The notes below the pieces were generated by a model, which worked only from the letters and a program-made list of their open reading frames with translations, was not told the DNA's origin and did no database searches. A stretch of 64,000 bases of DNA, taken from assembly GCF_021390535.1 (NCBI RefSeq), contig NZ_JAJUXG010000005.1:1-64000 (forward strand), written 5' to 3'. The stretch is from Dyadobacter sp. CY312. GTDB taxonomy: Bacteria > Bacteroidota > Bacteroidia > Cytophagales > Spirosomataceae. The translations under genes were made by a program, and so were the position numbers. This document shows, piece by piece, positions 54,462 to 63,126 of the stretch; within the stretch, counting starts at the first letter, position 1; each line of letters begins with the position of its first letter.

Positions 54462-54908
54462 AATGAGCCACAAAAGCAACAAAGGTTCACAAAGTCCTTC
54501 TGGGTTCTTTGTTGCTTTTGTGCTGTAAATGAACCGAAAACAGTTTTGTAGAATGATTATAATGAACCACAAAACAACAAAAATTCACAAAGTCCTTTTG
54601 GGTTCTTTGTTTTTTGGGTGTAAATGAACCGAAAACAGTTTTGGTAGCATGATTATAATGAACCACAAAACAACAAAAATTCACAAAGCCCTTTTGAGTT
54701 CTTTGTTGCTTTTGTTGTGTAAATGAACCGAAAACGGCTTTGTAGAATGATTTTAATGAACCACAAAAGCAACAAAAGTTAACAAAGTCCTGCTGGGTTT
54801 TTTGTTTCTTTTGTAGTGTAAATGAACCGAAATCGGTTTTGTAGAATGATTTTAATGACCACAAAAGCAACAAAAGTTAACAAAGTCCTTCTGGGTTCTT
54901 TGTGGTTA
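54462..54908. repeat. Tandem array of five ~98-bp hairpin repeats
   Basis: Units begin at 54462, 54561, 54657, 54755 and 54854 (lengths 99, 96, 98, 99; the last is cut short). Each has AATGAACCACAAAAGCAAC, a central block with ACAAAGTCCTTCTGGGTTC, then CTTTGTTGCTTTTGTG and TAAATGAACCGAAAAC. In the first unit CACAAAAGCAACAAAG and CTTTGTTGCTTTTGTG are a perfect 16-bp inverted repeat, so every unit can fold into a hairpin. A 128-codon frame across it is repeat-derived and not a gene. The flanks 53969-54461 are very AT-rich and show no gene. Confidence 0.85.
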
Positions 54909-54944
54909 AATTACTGGTTGCTAACTTCATTAGTAGCAAAGAAA

Positions 54945-55868
54945 TTATTTTTTCTTGGAAGAAAACGGAGGTTGAATGTAGAGTTCAATGGTGGCAGCGA
55001 GGCCGGAAGTTCTAACGGGTACAAGCCCGGCTGGTAAACGATTGCTGAGGTTAGCACGGTAGCCTCCAAACACTTCCACGCCCACAAATCTGTTGATTAC
55101 GCGGTTATACGTAATACCAGTATCTACATCTATCAGGCGAAAACGCCCGGGGACATTATCTGTACCGTAGGTAAAATAGCTTTTGGTAACAGCTTCACTT
55201 TTAAAATACAGGATGTCGGATGGGGAGAGATTTTGGCGCCAGGCCACCTTTTTCGGTAGCGCAATTTCAATTCCCGACTTGCCTGAAAGGTTGTTGTGGT
55301 TGAAAACAAAAACAGGAAGAACGGTAAATCTTTCGTTTTTGCTGACCATAAATCCAAGACCAATTTCCTGCCGTTCGGACTTCTTCATCATCAGTACCGA
55401 AGTAAATGCAAAATTAAAGGGAATGCTTTTCAGCGGTGTTTCTGTCAGGTTTCCGCTTTTGCTGATGTTGGATGCCACAACAAGGTAGGAAACGGGATCA
55501 AGCTTGAAAAATGATTTCATATCAAGCCCGACGGTTCGCAAATTCCAATCCGACATTCCTGTCATCGGATTGTCGCCTGTGTGTTTCAATTCCAGTTGTT
55601 CGGTGCGATAGCTTGGTCCAAGTACGATGGCCACATTAGGTTTGTGAATGACCGGAATCCAGGCACGAACGTGTAAATCTTCCTGCGTGTATCTCTTTTT
55701 AGGACCGTTTTCTGAGCGGTAATATTTACCGGGCGATTGCGTGTGTTTGATCGTGATCCACTTGGATGGCCCCATTCCAGTGAGTCCCGGTTTCAATGCC
55801 TGTCCTTTGCAAGGCTTCATGAAAAGCGCAGAGCAGCACAAAAGCGACAACAGGAAACGGAAGTCCAT
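54945..55868 (-). CDS. Predicted outer-membrane beta-barrel protein (DUF6268-like)
   Basis: 307 residues with a signal peptide (MDFRFLLSLLCCSALFMKPCKGQ). The mature part is made of alternating amphipathic strands (KPNVAIVLGPSYRTEQLEL, YLVVASNISKSGNL, RFTVLPVFVFNHNNLSGKSG, VNRFVGVEVFGGYRANL-type patterns) ending with an AATIELYIQPPF strand, as in small barrel proteins that Bacteroidota annotate as DUF6268. Function unknown. Isolated gene next to the hairpin array. Confidence 0.7.
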   Translation of the reverse strand: MDFRFLLSLLCCSALFMKPCKGQALKPGLTGMGPSKWITIKHTQSPGKYYRSENGPKKRYTQEDLHVRAWIPVIHKPNVAIVLGPSYRTEQLELKHTGDNPMTGMSDWNLRTVGLDMKSFFKLDPVSYLVVASNISKSGNLTETPLKSIPFNFAFTSVLMMKKSERQEIGLGFMVSKNERFTVLPVFVFNHNNLSGKSGIEIALPKKVAWRQNLSPSDILYFKSEAVTKSYFTYGTDNVPGRFRLIDVDTGITYNRVINRFVGVEVFGGYRANLSNRLPAGLVPVRTSGLAATIELYIQPPFSSKKK

Positions 55869-56060
55869 TGAAATAGGATAAAACCTTATTGTAAATACTT
55901 AACGAGGGTAAAAACGCTGAGAACTTCGGTAACGAATGGTGAATTTACATAAAATAACGGTACATCCTGATGGTCAAGTCAACACCTTCTCTGATTCAAT
56001 AAGTTCCGTGAAGTAAAAATCGCAGGATTCGCGGGTAGTTACACATAGAAAATGTCTAAA

Positions 56061-57074
56061 TTAATGTATTGCACCTTCCTTCTTCTGAAAACTATAGATC
56101 AGGTAAAACAATGCCGGAAGGATAAAAATGCTACCTAAAAGCAAAGCCATGCCGAGTGTATAAATGGTTTTTTCATGCCCGCTGTGTTCCATGAGAGATA
56201 GGTAACCACCGTTTTTCAGGATCACAATATTAGGAAAGTGTTTGTATGTGGTTGTAAGCAGGATCATCGTCACCTGAAAGCCGGCGAGGGGGCGGAGCAG
56301 TGCGATTTTACCCTGATACAATAAATACCACATCAGAATTAAGGACGCGGTGGCAGAGAAAATAGCGATCCTTCCCACCCAGTTTCCGAAAACCCAATCC
56401 AGAAGGGGTATATTTTCAGCGAAAGAGGCGACAAAAACGAGGATACCGCACAGAACGGCAGCAATATTGAAGAACTGAGCCTTGTGCGCGAAGCGGAGAC
56501 GGTCATTTTCATTGTCTGCTTCGCCAATGAGGTACACCGACGCGAGAAAGCCACAGATAGATACCGTGAAAAGCCCGACTGCCACTGCAAACCAGTGAAG
56601 CCAGCTGAAAATATATGCGTCCAAAAATGATGTTGCGCCGGGATCAATGTGGCCGGAAACCGCACTGCCCGCAATAATACCCAGGAAAAGAGGGGTTACA
56701 AAACTTGACCAGGCGAAGATAGGATTGTAGAGATTCTGCATGTCGTCTACCACTGCATCATAATGCCTGAATGTGAAAGCGGTCCCTCTTGCTATAATTC
56801 CCAACAGCATGATCGTGAGCGGTATGTGCAAGTTCACCGACATGGTGGTGTAAATCACCGGGAAACCAACAAAAAGAATAACGATCGCAATGATGAGCCA
56901 CATGTGATTGGCTTCCCAAATGGGTCCTATGGCTGAATAGAGCGTTTTTCTGGTTACACTTTTATTCTTTTTGGACGTAAAAAGCTCAATAATTCCCGCA
57001 CCAAAATCGGCGCCTCCAAGCAGGAGGTAAAGCAGAATGGAAACCCAGAGAAATGTGATGACAACGTAGAGCAC
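56061..57074 (-). CDS. cydB: Cytochrome bd ubiquinol oxidase subunit II
   Basis: 337 residues with about eight to nine membrane helices. Family motifs: LLLGGADFGAGIIELF at the N-terminus, IGPIWEANHMWLIIAIVILFVGFP and GTAFTFRHYDAVVD. Works with CydA as a quinol:O2 oxidoreductase with high oxygen affinity. In most genomes cydB follows cydA at once; here a frameshifted 116-codon gene sits between them (57136-57482). A CydX-type subunit was not found after it. Confidence 0.95.
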   Translation of the reverse strand: MLYVVITFLWVSILLYLLLGGADFGAGIIELFTSKKNKSVTRKTLYSAIGPIWEANHMWLIIAIVILFVGFPVIYTTMSVNLHIPLTIMLLGIIARGTAFTFRHYDAVVDDMQNLYNPIFAWSSFVTPLFLGIIAGSAVSGHIDPGATSFLDAYIFSWLHWFAVAVGLFTVSICGFLASVYLIGEADNENDRLRFAHKAQFFNIAAVLCGILVFVASFAENIPLLDWVFGNWVGRIAIFSATASLILMWYLLYQGKIALLRPLAGFQVTMILLTTTYKHFPNIVILKNGGYLSLMEHSGHEKTIYTLGMALLLGSIFILPALFYLIYSFQKKEGAIH

Positions 57075-57135
57075 TTTTTTAATTATTAATGGTTAAATAT
57101 AAATTGTCAATGATGGGTTTTGACCTTTTAACAAT

Positions 57136-57482
57136 CTACTTTTTAGTTGATTTTAATATGGCGGTGAGTAGTTTGATAATTTCTACGGCGTCTTTATTCA
57201 GGCTTTCAAACTGGGGTTCAGATAAGTATCCTGTGTGACTCATTAGTTCTAGCCAATAAATGGTTTCATTAATCTCTTTTGTGCGATAGAAAGTTTGTGT
57301 CTGAAATCAGCTCTCGATTCGGCATGTTCCGCCTCTCTGACCATTGCTCCAACACTTGTTCCGCTCCGTAATAATTGTTTAGATAGTATAAATTCTTTTT
57401 TGCTCTCAATCAGATGTTGATAGGACTTGACAATCCTGATTGCAAATGCAAAGCTTTTGTCTTTAACAATGTTCTGGTTCAT
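57136..57482 (-). pseudogene. Four-helix-bundle (23S rRNA intervening-sequence) family gene with frameshift
   Basis: The frame from ATG 57482 reads NQNIVKDKSFAFAIRIVKSY, QLLRSGTSVGAMVREAEHA and RHKLSIAQK, clear four-helix-bundle family sequence, but then hits a stop at 57251. Shifting one base at the A4 run (57277-57280) restores the family ending EINETIYWLELMSHTGYLSE and IIKLLTAILKSTKK up to a stop at 57136, giving about 116 residues, the normal size. So one A is missing relative to the intact frame: a real mutation, a sequencing error, or slippage. It lies between cydA and cydB on the same strand. Confidence 0.85.
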
Positions 57483-57629
57483 AATGCATAATTATTAGTT
57501 GATGAAGAAATTGAAAATACTCCTGATAATAAATGACAGTAATTAGCTGTTTCATTCAGAAACTTTAAGATAGAATATTTACAGCACAAGTAACTAACCA
57601 TTAACAACTAACCATTAACAATTACAAGA

Positions 57630-58937
57630 TCAATTGTCATAGAGTTGGCCGACCATCTTTATCTGTCTGTATAGCATAAAAACCACAATGATTGCCAGTG
57701 AAAAATATACAGCGCTGAAAATGTAGAAGGAATATACGATGCCGGGCATAGGCGTTACTGCATCCGCGGTACGCATGATTCCGTTGATGATCCAGGGTTG
57801 GCGGCCTACTTCTGTTACTGTCCATCCGGCTTCTACGGCAATGAACCCAAGCGGTGTTGCCGCTACAAACATTTTGAGGAGCCAGCTACTGTTTAGCCAT
57901 CGTTTTTTCTTCCACAAAGCAATGAAATAGATCACCGCGACAAGCATCATGAGCATTCCCATTCCCACCATAATCTGGAAAGCATAGTGCGTAATGGCAA
58001 CCGGCGGATGATTCTCTTCCGGAATTTTGTCAAGCCCGGTTACTTCTGATTTGAAATCTCCATGTGCCAGAAAACTCAGAAATCCGGGCAGTTTTATGGC
58101 GTAGTCGACGGTTTTGGTTTCTTCGTTTGGTATTCCTCCCAGGATCAGTGAGGCGGACTCTTCTGTGTGAAAATGAGCCTCCATTGCAGCAAGTTTTGCA
58201 GGTTGCCTTTTCGCAACATCCTTAGCTGAAATGTCACCGCTCAATGGTTGCAGTATTGCAGCAACGCAAGCGAAAATGGCGGCAATGGTGAAAGACTTGG
58301 TATGGAATTCAATATTTTGTTTTTTCAGGATCATTAAGGCATGAACTCCGGCCACAGCAAAACCCGTAGCCACAAAAGCTGCCACCGTCATGTGCAAAGC
58401 TTGCGAAAACCAGGCGTCATTAAACATCGCCGCAATAGGGTCGACATTCAGATATTTTCCATCGACAAAATCGAAGCCTGCCGGGCTATTCATCCACGCA
58501 TTGGCGGCGACCACCAAAATCCCGGAAGCAAGCCCACTCACGCCAACGATCACGCCCGTAAACCAATGGAACCATTTGTTGAACCGGTCCCAGCCATAAA
58601 GATAAAATCCCAGGGCAATGGCTTCAATAAAGAATGCAGTCCCCTCCAGCGAAAACGGCATGCCGAAGATTGGACCGGCGTGTTTCATAAATTCGGGCCA
58701 GAGCAGACCCAGCTCAAAGGATAGAACCGTGCCCGAAACGGCACCTGTGGCAAAGAAAATCGCCACGCCTTTACTCCAAGCTTTGGTTACGTTCTTATAT
58801 ACAAGTTGGTTGGTACGCAAATAATAAAAGTGAGAAACGGCCATAAAGAATGGCATGACCATTCCGATGCAGGAGAAAATGATGTGAAAGCCCAAAGAAA
58901 GGGCCATCTGAGAACGGGCAGCTATAAAATCATCCAT
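57630..58937 (-). CDS. cydA: Cytochrome bd ubiquinol oxidase subunit I
   Basis: 435 residues from ATG at 58937 (MDDFIAARSQMALSLGFHII), the start that fits the family; in-frame ATGs at 58961 and 59009 add unlikely residues. His18 is the haem b595 ligand, a second ligand His lies in SQALHMTVAAFV, and the b558 Met in FQIMVGMGML. VEAGWTVTEVGRQPWI is the family signature. The Q-loop is short (the non-E. coli type). Inner membrane; reduces O2 with quinol. Confidence 0.95.
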   Translation of the reverse strand: MDDFIAARSQMALSLGFHIIFSCIGMVMPFFMAVSHFYYLRTNQLVYKNVTKAWSKGVAIFFATGAVSGTVLSFELGLLWPEFMKHAGPIFGMPFSLEGTAFFIEAIALGFYLYGWDRFNKWFHWFTGVIVGVSGLASGILVVAANAWMNSPAGFDFVDGKYLNVDPIAAMFNDAWFSQALHMTVAAFVATGFAVAGVHALMILKKQNIEFHTKSFTIAAIFACVAAILQPLSGDISAKDVAKRQPAKLAAMEAHFHTEESASLILGGIPNEETKTVDYAIKLPGFLSFLAHGDFKSEVTGLDKIPEENHPPVAITHYAFQIMVGMGMLMMLVAVIYFIALWKKKRWLNSSWLLKMFVAATPLGFIAVEAGWTVTEVGRQPWIINGIMRTADAVTPMPGIVYSFYIFSAVYFSLAIIVVFMLYRQIKMVGQLYDN

Positions 58938-59116
58938 GGGAAGCGTTATTTCATAAGTCATTCCGGCAATCGTAAAATCCCGGTGGAAAGTACATATACC
59001 GTGGCTCAAAACTAGTCAAGACTTGTCATAAGAACCATTTTTGAGGTTAATTAAGTCGGTTTTTTGATGATATTTTTCGGATAGTCCTCGTCTATCCTTT
59101 CATATTTCTATTTAAC

Positions 59117-59156
59117 AAAAAAGTGCCTTTGAAGCACGAGGCTCCAAAGGCACTTT
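59117..59156 (-). terminator. Intrinsic terminator of csbD-like gene
   Basis: Minus-strand reading: AAAGTGCCTTTG, loop, CAAAGGCACTTT and further T's. It lies 22 bp after the CsbD stop. Confidence 0.85.
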
Positions 59157-59177
59157 GATGAAGAGATTTACGAAATG

Positions 59178-59375
59178 TTATTTCGACCAGCTGCTTACTT
59201 CATCTTCTACTTCCTGACGGGTTTTACCCAATTTCTTTTGAAGTTTTCCAAGAAGTTCGTCTTCTTTTCCGTCTTCGTATAGCAAATCATCGTCAGTCAA
59301 ATCTGCATATTGTTGTTTGAATTTACCTTTCAATTCGTTCCAGTTACCTTTTACTTGTTGTGTGAAAGCACTCAT
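59178..59375 (-). CDS. CsbD family stress protein
   Basis: 65 residues, full length for the family. [33 protein letters not shown] and [20 protein letters not shown] are the classic CsbD pattern of charged amphipathic helices. General-stress induced in other bacteria; molecular role unclear. Single gene with its own terminator. Confidence 0.92.
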   Translation of the reverse strand: MSAFTQQVKGNWNELKGKFKQQYADLTDDDLLYEDGKEDELLGKLQKKLGKTRQEVEDEVSSWSK

Positions 59376-59689
59376 GACTATTGGTTTTTAGAGTTTAAAA
59401 AATGGCTGGTAAAACAGCCTTTTCAACAACTATACTTAAACAAACCGTACCAATAGTCTGGCGCTGCCAGGTGCCGATGATGTATATTCTTGAAATAATT
59501 ACTTTAATTGATTGATATACAATTATTAATGTTGGCTCTGTAAGCAGTTGAACCTGCTTGCCGCTGACATGGAAAAGCTTTGCAGTGAGCATTTTATTCC
59601 CGGAATTGTCTAAAATTATTCCTGATAACAGGCTTAATGCTTTTACGCAAAGGGACAAAGTTGTGCGAAGGTCGCAAAGAAAAAACTGG
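59376..59689. other. Intergenic gap, no gene seen
   Basis: 314 bp upstream of csbD. An 87-codon minus-strand frame exists but has no protein-like pattern and no start context I trust. The region presumably holds the csbD promoter; no repeat or hairpin was recognised. Confidence 0.5.
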
Positions 59690-60964
59690 CTACTTTTGCT
59701 CAGTTATCAACTTGTCTAGCCTGATAATGCCTTGAACCATCGAGCGAACAGAATGGTAGTTCACTTTCCAGGAATGGCTCATGTGTTTCCAAATCGGATC
59801 TCCCTGGCGTGTAAGCAGCGGCAGCCATTCGCCCACATCGTGTTTAATCATTTTGTCAAATACAAACCGGTGCGTAGCATCATAAGCTTTCAGATACTTT
59901 TCGTCTCCATAAACTCGGTAAGCATCCAACATGCCTATAATCACCTCAGCCTGCTGCCAGAATTCCTTCTCACGATCGTATACATCGCCTTTATGCGAAC
60001 CTTCCACATACACACCACCGAATTCCCAGTCAATTCCGTTTTCTACGGCGTGGTTGTATGATTTCAGAATCTGACTTTCATATTCGGAATAAGGAATGCC
60101 GGCAATATCCAGAGCGTGCATCAACAACCAGGCAAATTCAACATTGTGGCCATAACTGGTATTGTCTTCGGCCGAACTTTTAAACCCATCCTCCGAGAAA
60201 CGATCCCAGCCCCAGATGATATCAAATTTGATTTGCGGTGCCACCGTCCAGTCTGCCCAGAACTGAGGGATACCGGTCCCGTACACCGGATGCATGATCT
60301 TGTTGACCAAAAGCTCTATCATTTCCATCAGCTTACGGCGATGCACCTGCTTTCCGCTGGCTTCGTAGAGCGTCGTAAAAGCTTCCATCAAGTGCATGTG
60401 TGCGTCCAGCGTTTTGCGATCACCACCTGCCGGACCGCTTCCTTTTAGATCCCAATCGCGATGGAACATCTCGAAGTAACCGCCATAATGCGTATCTGCC
60501 CCATGTTTTTGCAGGAGATCAAAAACCTTTTCAGCATACTCCAATCCCCGTTGATCACCGGTTGCCAAAGTGTATTCGGAAAGACTGTAAATGGCAAAAC
60601 TGAGGCCGTAAACTATTTTTTCATCAATCTTTACATTGCCTTTTCGATCCATGAGCCAATAAAATCCGCCGTATTCTTCGTCCCACATTTTATTAATGAG
60701 GAAATCAACACCATGGCTCGCGATTTTTGCATAACGCCCTTCTCCATATCCGGCGCGATGCGCCGCCGAAAAAGTGTAAACGGTTCTTGTTTGTGCAATC
60801 AGGGATTTTTCATCTTCACCGGAATCATTACCGGAATGATCAAAATGCGTGATAAATCCGCCGTTTTCCTGGTCTATGCAGCGGTTTTCCCAAAAGGGCA
60901 GGAGTTCTGTTGTTAAATGGTTGTGAGCTTCGTCACGGTAATTTTTTAGCTGGTCGAGGTTCAT
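59690..60964 (-). CDS. AGE family epimerase (N-acylglucosamine/cellobiose 2-epimerase-like)
   Basis: 424 residues, an (alpha/alpha)6-barrel by pattern. Start LLPFWENRCIDQENGGFITHFD, then RTVYTFSAAHRAGY, EEYGGFYWLMDRKGNV, MHLMEAFTTLYEAS, NTSYGHNVEFAWLLMHAL and the C-terminal KMIKHDVGEWLPLLTRQGDP, HMSHSWKVNYHSVRSM contain the expected catalytic histidines. Features such as GGFYWLMDRKG and GHNVEFAWLL fit cellobiose 2-epimerases. It isomerises C2 of a hexose at the reducing end. Neighbours give no further clue. Confidence 0.88.
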   Translation of the reverse strand: MNLDQLKNYRDEAHNHLTTELLPFWENRCIDQENGGFITHFDHSGNDSGEDEKSLIAQTRTVYTFSAAHRAGYGEGRYAKIASHGVDFLINKMWDEEYGGFYWLMDRKGNVKIDEKIVYGLSFAIYSLSEYTLATGDQRGLEYAEKVFDLLQKHGADTHYGGYFEMFHRDWDLKGSGPAGGDRKTLDAHMHLMEAFTTLYEASGKQVHRRKLMEMIELLVNKIMHPVYGTGIPQFWADWTVAPQIKFDIIWGWDRFSEDGFKSSAEDNTSYGHNVEFAWLLMHALDIAGIPYSEYESQILKSYNHAVENGIDWEFGGVYVEGSHKGDVYDREKEFWQQAEVIIGMLDAYRVYGDEKYLKAYDATHRFVFDKMIKHDVGEWLPLLTRQGDPIWKHMSHSWKVNYHSVRSMVQGIIRLDKLITEQK

Positions 60965-61063
60965 TTCAGGAATGATAGATTAAGAATAAGATTGTGTTTC
61001 CTTGTACTGATTAAAGTACTTTTAGGACTATTCCTAATCAGTTTTCAATTTCCCATTTCAGCA

Positions 61064-61630
61064 TCAGTAGTATTTTTCCATTCCTGCACTTGCTCTTACA
61101 AGTTTGTTCTGAGCGCAACTCTCTATGAATGAAATCAATCGTTTTTCGAACAATATTGTATCTTCCCGGGCCGTCTCAATGGATGAGATCCGCATCCTTT
61201 TGTATGGTTCTGAAAATGACTGAAAGTTTTTCCATGCAAGCTCATTGGTTTTTATTGCTGTCATAATATCATCCGGATAAATGAATGGTGCATCTGCGAC
61301 AGCCCGAAGCGCCGATTCATACCTGGGATGAACCAGATTTTGATCCAGTATCAGGCGGATGCGTTCAATGTTGAGCTGGGAAAAGTTGCCCTTCGTTTTT
61401 CTTGGGCTCATTCGCTGTGCGGTATGATGCTCGTCCAGGGTTTTTAGCGTGCTGTCAATCCAGTTGAAACACAATGCTTCCTCGATGATATCGTTGTAAT
61501 CCATTGGCTTTTCCTTCTTGGGAATAGCTACCCATACCTCCTTTGCGGTTTCAAAATGAGCGGCCAGCCAGTTACGCCATTCCTGTCGAGACTTCGGGTG
61601 CACTACTTCGGTAATTGTGATTGCAGCCAT
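61064..61630 (-). CDS. YdeI/OmpD-associated family protein
   Basis: 188 residues: SRQEWRNWLAAHFETAKEVWVAIPKKEKPMDYNDIIEEALCFNWIDSTLKTLD is the family start, followed by RMSPRKTKGNFSQLNIERI and the C-terminal ISFIESCAQNKLVRA. Cytoplasmic; linked in some reports with bacteriocin protection but without a mechanism. Third YdeI-like gene in the window. Confidence 0.88.
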   Translation of the reverse strand: MAAITITEVVHPKSRQEWRNWLAAHFETAKEVWVAIPKKEKPMDYNDIIEEALCFNWIDSTLKTLDEHHTAQRMSPRKTKGNFSQLNIERIRLILDQNLVHPRYESALRAVADAPFIYPDDIMTAIKTNELAWKNFQSFSEPYKRMRISSIETAREDTILFEKRLISFIESCAQNKLVRASAGMEKYY

Positions 61631-61717
61631 TTTATTATGTTGATTTTGAGATGATTACCGATCGTAAATAACAGTACTTTAAAACCTTAAAATGTTTCTG
61701 AATCAGAATGATATTTG

Positions 61718-62284
61718 TTAACCTTCTTTTTTTAATTCATAACGAAGAACCGTAACGCCACATTCGTAGGGCGTAGCACTGATCAAAGTAAGTTTCTGTT
61801 CCTTGGTAAGCAGATCAAAAATCCTTAATCCTTTATGGATCATAACTGGATTTACAAAGAGATAAAGCTCGTCAATATATCCCCCTGCGATTAGAGAAGA
61901 AACAAAACCAGCACCTCCGTAAACCAGAATATCTTTGCCGATTTGATTTTTCATTTCCAAAATTTCGTCAGTCAAATTCCCTTTTGCAAGCGATGTGTTT
62001 TTACCGAATGGTTTTTTGAGAGTCTTGGTAAAAATGATCTTTGGAATATTTACCATTTTCTGAGCAAAGGGAAATCTTACGTTCTCAGGTTCGAACGATT
62101 CGAAGTGAGGAATGAAATCTTCTGCCATTTTTCTTCCCAATAGCAATGTGTCGGAGCTGTCGGGTAATTCATTAATGAGCTGCCAAAGTTGTTCGTCCGA
62201 ACTTACAGTCCAATCAAGTTGTCCATCTGTTCTAGCAACAAATCCATCAACAGATATTTGTACTTGGAGTTTTAGTTTTCTCAT
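61718..62284 (-). CDS. Dihydrofolate reductase-family protein (RibD C-terminal-like)
   Basis: 188 residues from ATG at 62284 (MRKLKLQVQISVDGFVA), the usual start; the frame extends to 62356 without support. Motifs: SVDGFVARTDGQLDW, SDTLLLGRKMAEDF, KNQIGKDILVYGGAGFVSSLI and LFVNPVMIHKGLRIFD. Fold of the RibD C-terminal/DHFR-like reductases; many stand-alone copies in Bacteroidota have unknown substrates. Binds NADPH by family. Confidence 0.88.
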   Translation of the reverse strand: MRKLKLQVQISVDGFVARTDGQLDWTVSSDEQLWQLINELPDSSDTLLLGRKMAEDFIPHFESFEPENVRFPFAQKMVNIPKIIFTKTLKKPFGKNTSLAKGNLTDEILEMKNQIGKDILVYGGAGFVSSLIAGGYIDELYLFVNPVMIHKGLRIFDLLTKEQKLTLISATPYECGVTVLRYELKKEG

Positions 62285-62382
62285 GGTTTTCCGTTCGATG
62301 AAATGAAGGTTCGGGTATTCTGACAAAGGTATAAATGCCTGATAATGTATTGTCAAGCAGGCTTATGACTATGTAAAAACGT

Positions 62383-62928
62383 TTAGTTTTCCTTTCGAAA
62401 TGAGAAAAACATAAAAATGCCAAATGAAATTTCAATGAGCGAACCAGTTAGCAAAGAACCAAAGGATGCCACTTGCAAGAAGAACAACAAATATGCAGCA
62501 AAGCCTAATATACCTCCCAAAATCCAATATAGTTTGGTACCATAAATGGAAGCAAACGTGAGATATCTTCCACCAATAATGAGCAGCATACCCTGAAAAA
62601 ACCACTGAGTATGTTGCAAGGAAAGGCCCAAAGCAATTGGCATACACATGAGCATGAAAACTGTGCCCTCCATTGCCAGATTCGCAAGTGGATTTCCTTT
62701 GGTGTGAGCATCCTTCAATCCAAGCACCTTGCTCACCAACATACTGATAGGATGGATAAACATGCCTCCTATCAAAAGGGACCAAACTGCCTGTTTAGCA
62801 GAAAATTGATAGCAGATAATTGCTGAGATAAGCCAAACAACCCCGGATACGATGATTCCAACCGAACCATTCGTATAACCTTTACGCATATCTGTTTGGG
62901 CTTGGTCAAAAGTAGTAGTCTTGTTCAT
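62383..62928 (-). CDS. DUF7010-like membrane protein
   Basis: 181 residues with five or six hydrophobic segments (VGIIVSGVVWLISAIICY, VWSLLIGGMFIHPISMLVS, VFMLMCMPIALGLSL, WILGGILGFAAYLLFFLQVASFGSLL). The N-terminus (FDQAQTDMRKGYTNGSVGIIVSG) fits DUF7010 as I remember it. Inner membrane; function unknown. Its start lies about 40 bp from the attC-like site. Confidence 0.7.
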   Translation of the reverse strand: MNKTTTFDQAQTDMRKGYTNGSVGIIVSGVVWLISAIICYQFSAKQAVWSLLIGGMFIHPISMLVSKVLGLKDAHTKGNPLANLAMEGTVFMLMCMPIALGLSLQHTQWFFQGMLLIIGGRYLTFASIYGTKLYWILGGILGFAAYLLFFLQVASFGSLLTGSLIEISFGIFMFFSFRKEN

Positions 62929-62967
62929 TGGCGTGTTTGAGTAATTTGGAGCAATTGTTGAGCTATT

Positions 62968-63126
62968 GTTAGCTGACCGCTAACGTTTCGGGGCTTTGCG
63001 ATGGTGGGGCAATCGAATCGGACCGCCGATGCGGCACAAATCTTCAATTTTGTACAAAAGTTGAACCGAAGAACTACCGTTGAACTTTGCAGTTTCGCCC
63101 CACTATTGCAAAACCCTTGTTATGTG
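62968..63126. other. attC-like recombination site
   Basis: Read on the minus strand: TAAC at the gene's stop codon (63120-63123), AAGGGTTTTGCAATAGTGGGGC, a centre with near-perfect palindrome TTCAATTTTGTAC/AAAAGTTGAA (63043-63065), GCCCCACCATCGCAAAGCCC, then CGTTAGCGG. Outer arms 62990-63010 and 63097-63117 match at 17 of 21 positions. TAAC at one end, GTTA at the other, long imperfect arms and a gene stop inside the first core site are the layout of integron attC sites. A second short palindrome GTTAGC-TGACC-GCTAAC spans 62968-62984. The exact core consensus (RYYYAAC/GTTRRRY) is not perfect. Confidence 0.55.

Noticed and set aside
54487-54873. 128-codon minus-strand open frame
   Set aside because: It runs through the tandem hairpin repeats and its product repeats with the DNA unit; low-complexity by-product, not a gene.
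54462-54908. CRISPR array
   Set aside because: Units are ~98 bp and continuous, without short identical repeats and variable spacers; no cas genes nearby.
57591-57625. AACTAACCATTAAC-type direct repeats before cydA end
   Set aside because: Short AT-rich slippage-type repeats; no evidence of function.
59395-59658. 87-codon minus-strand frame upstream of csbD
   Set aside because: No motif, no signal, poor composition, lies where the csbD promoter should be.
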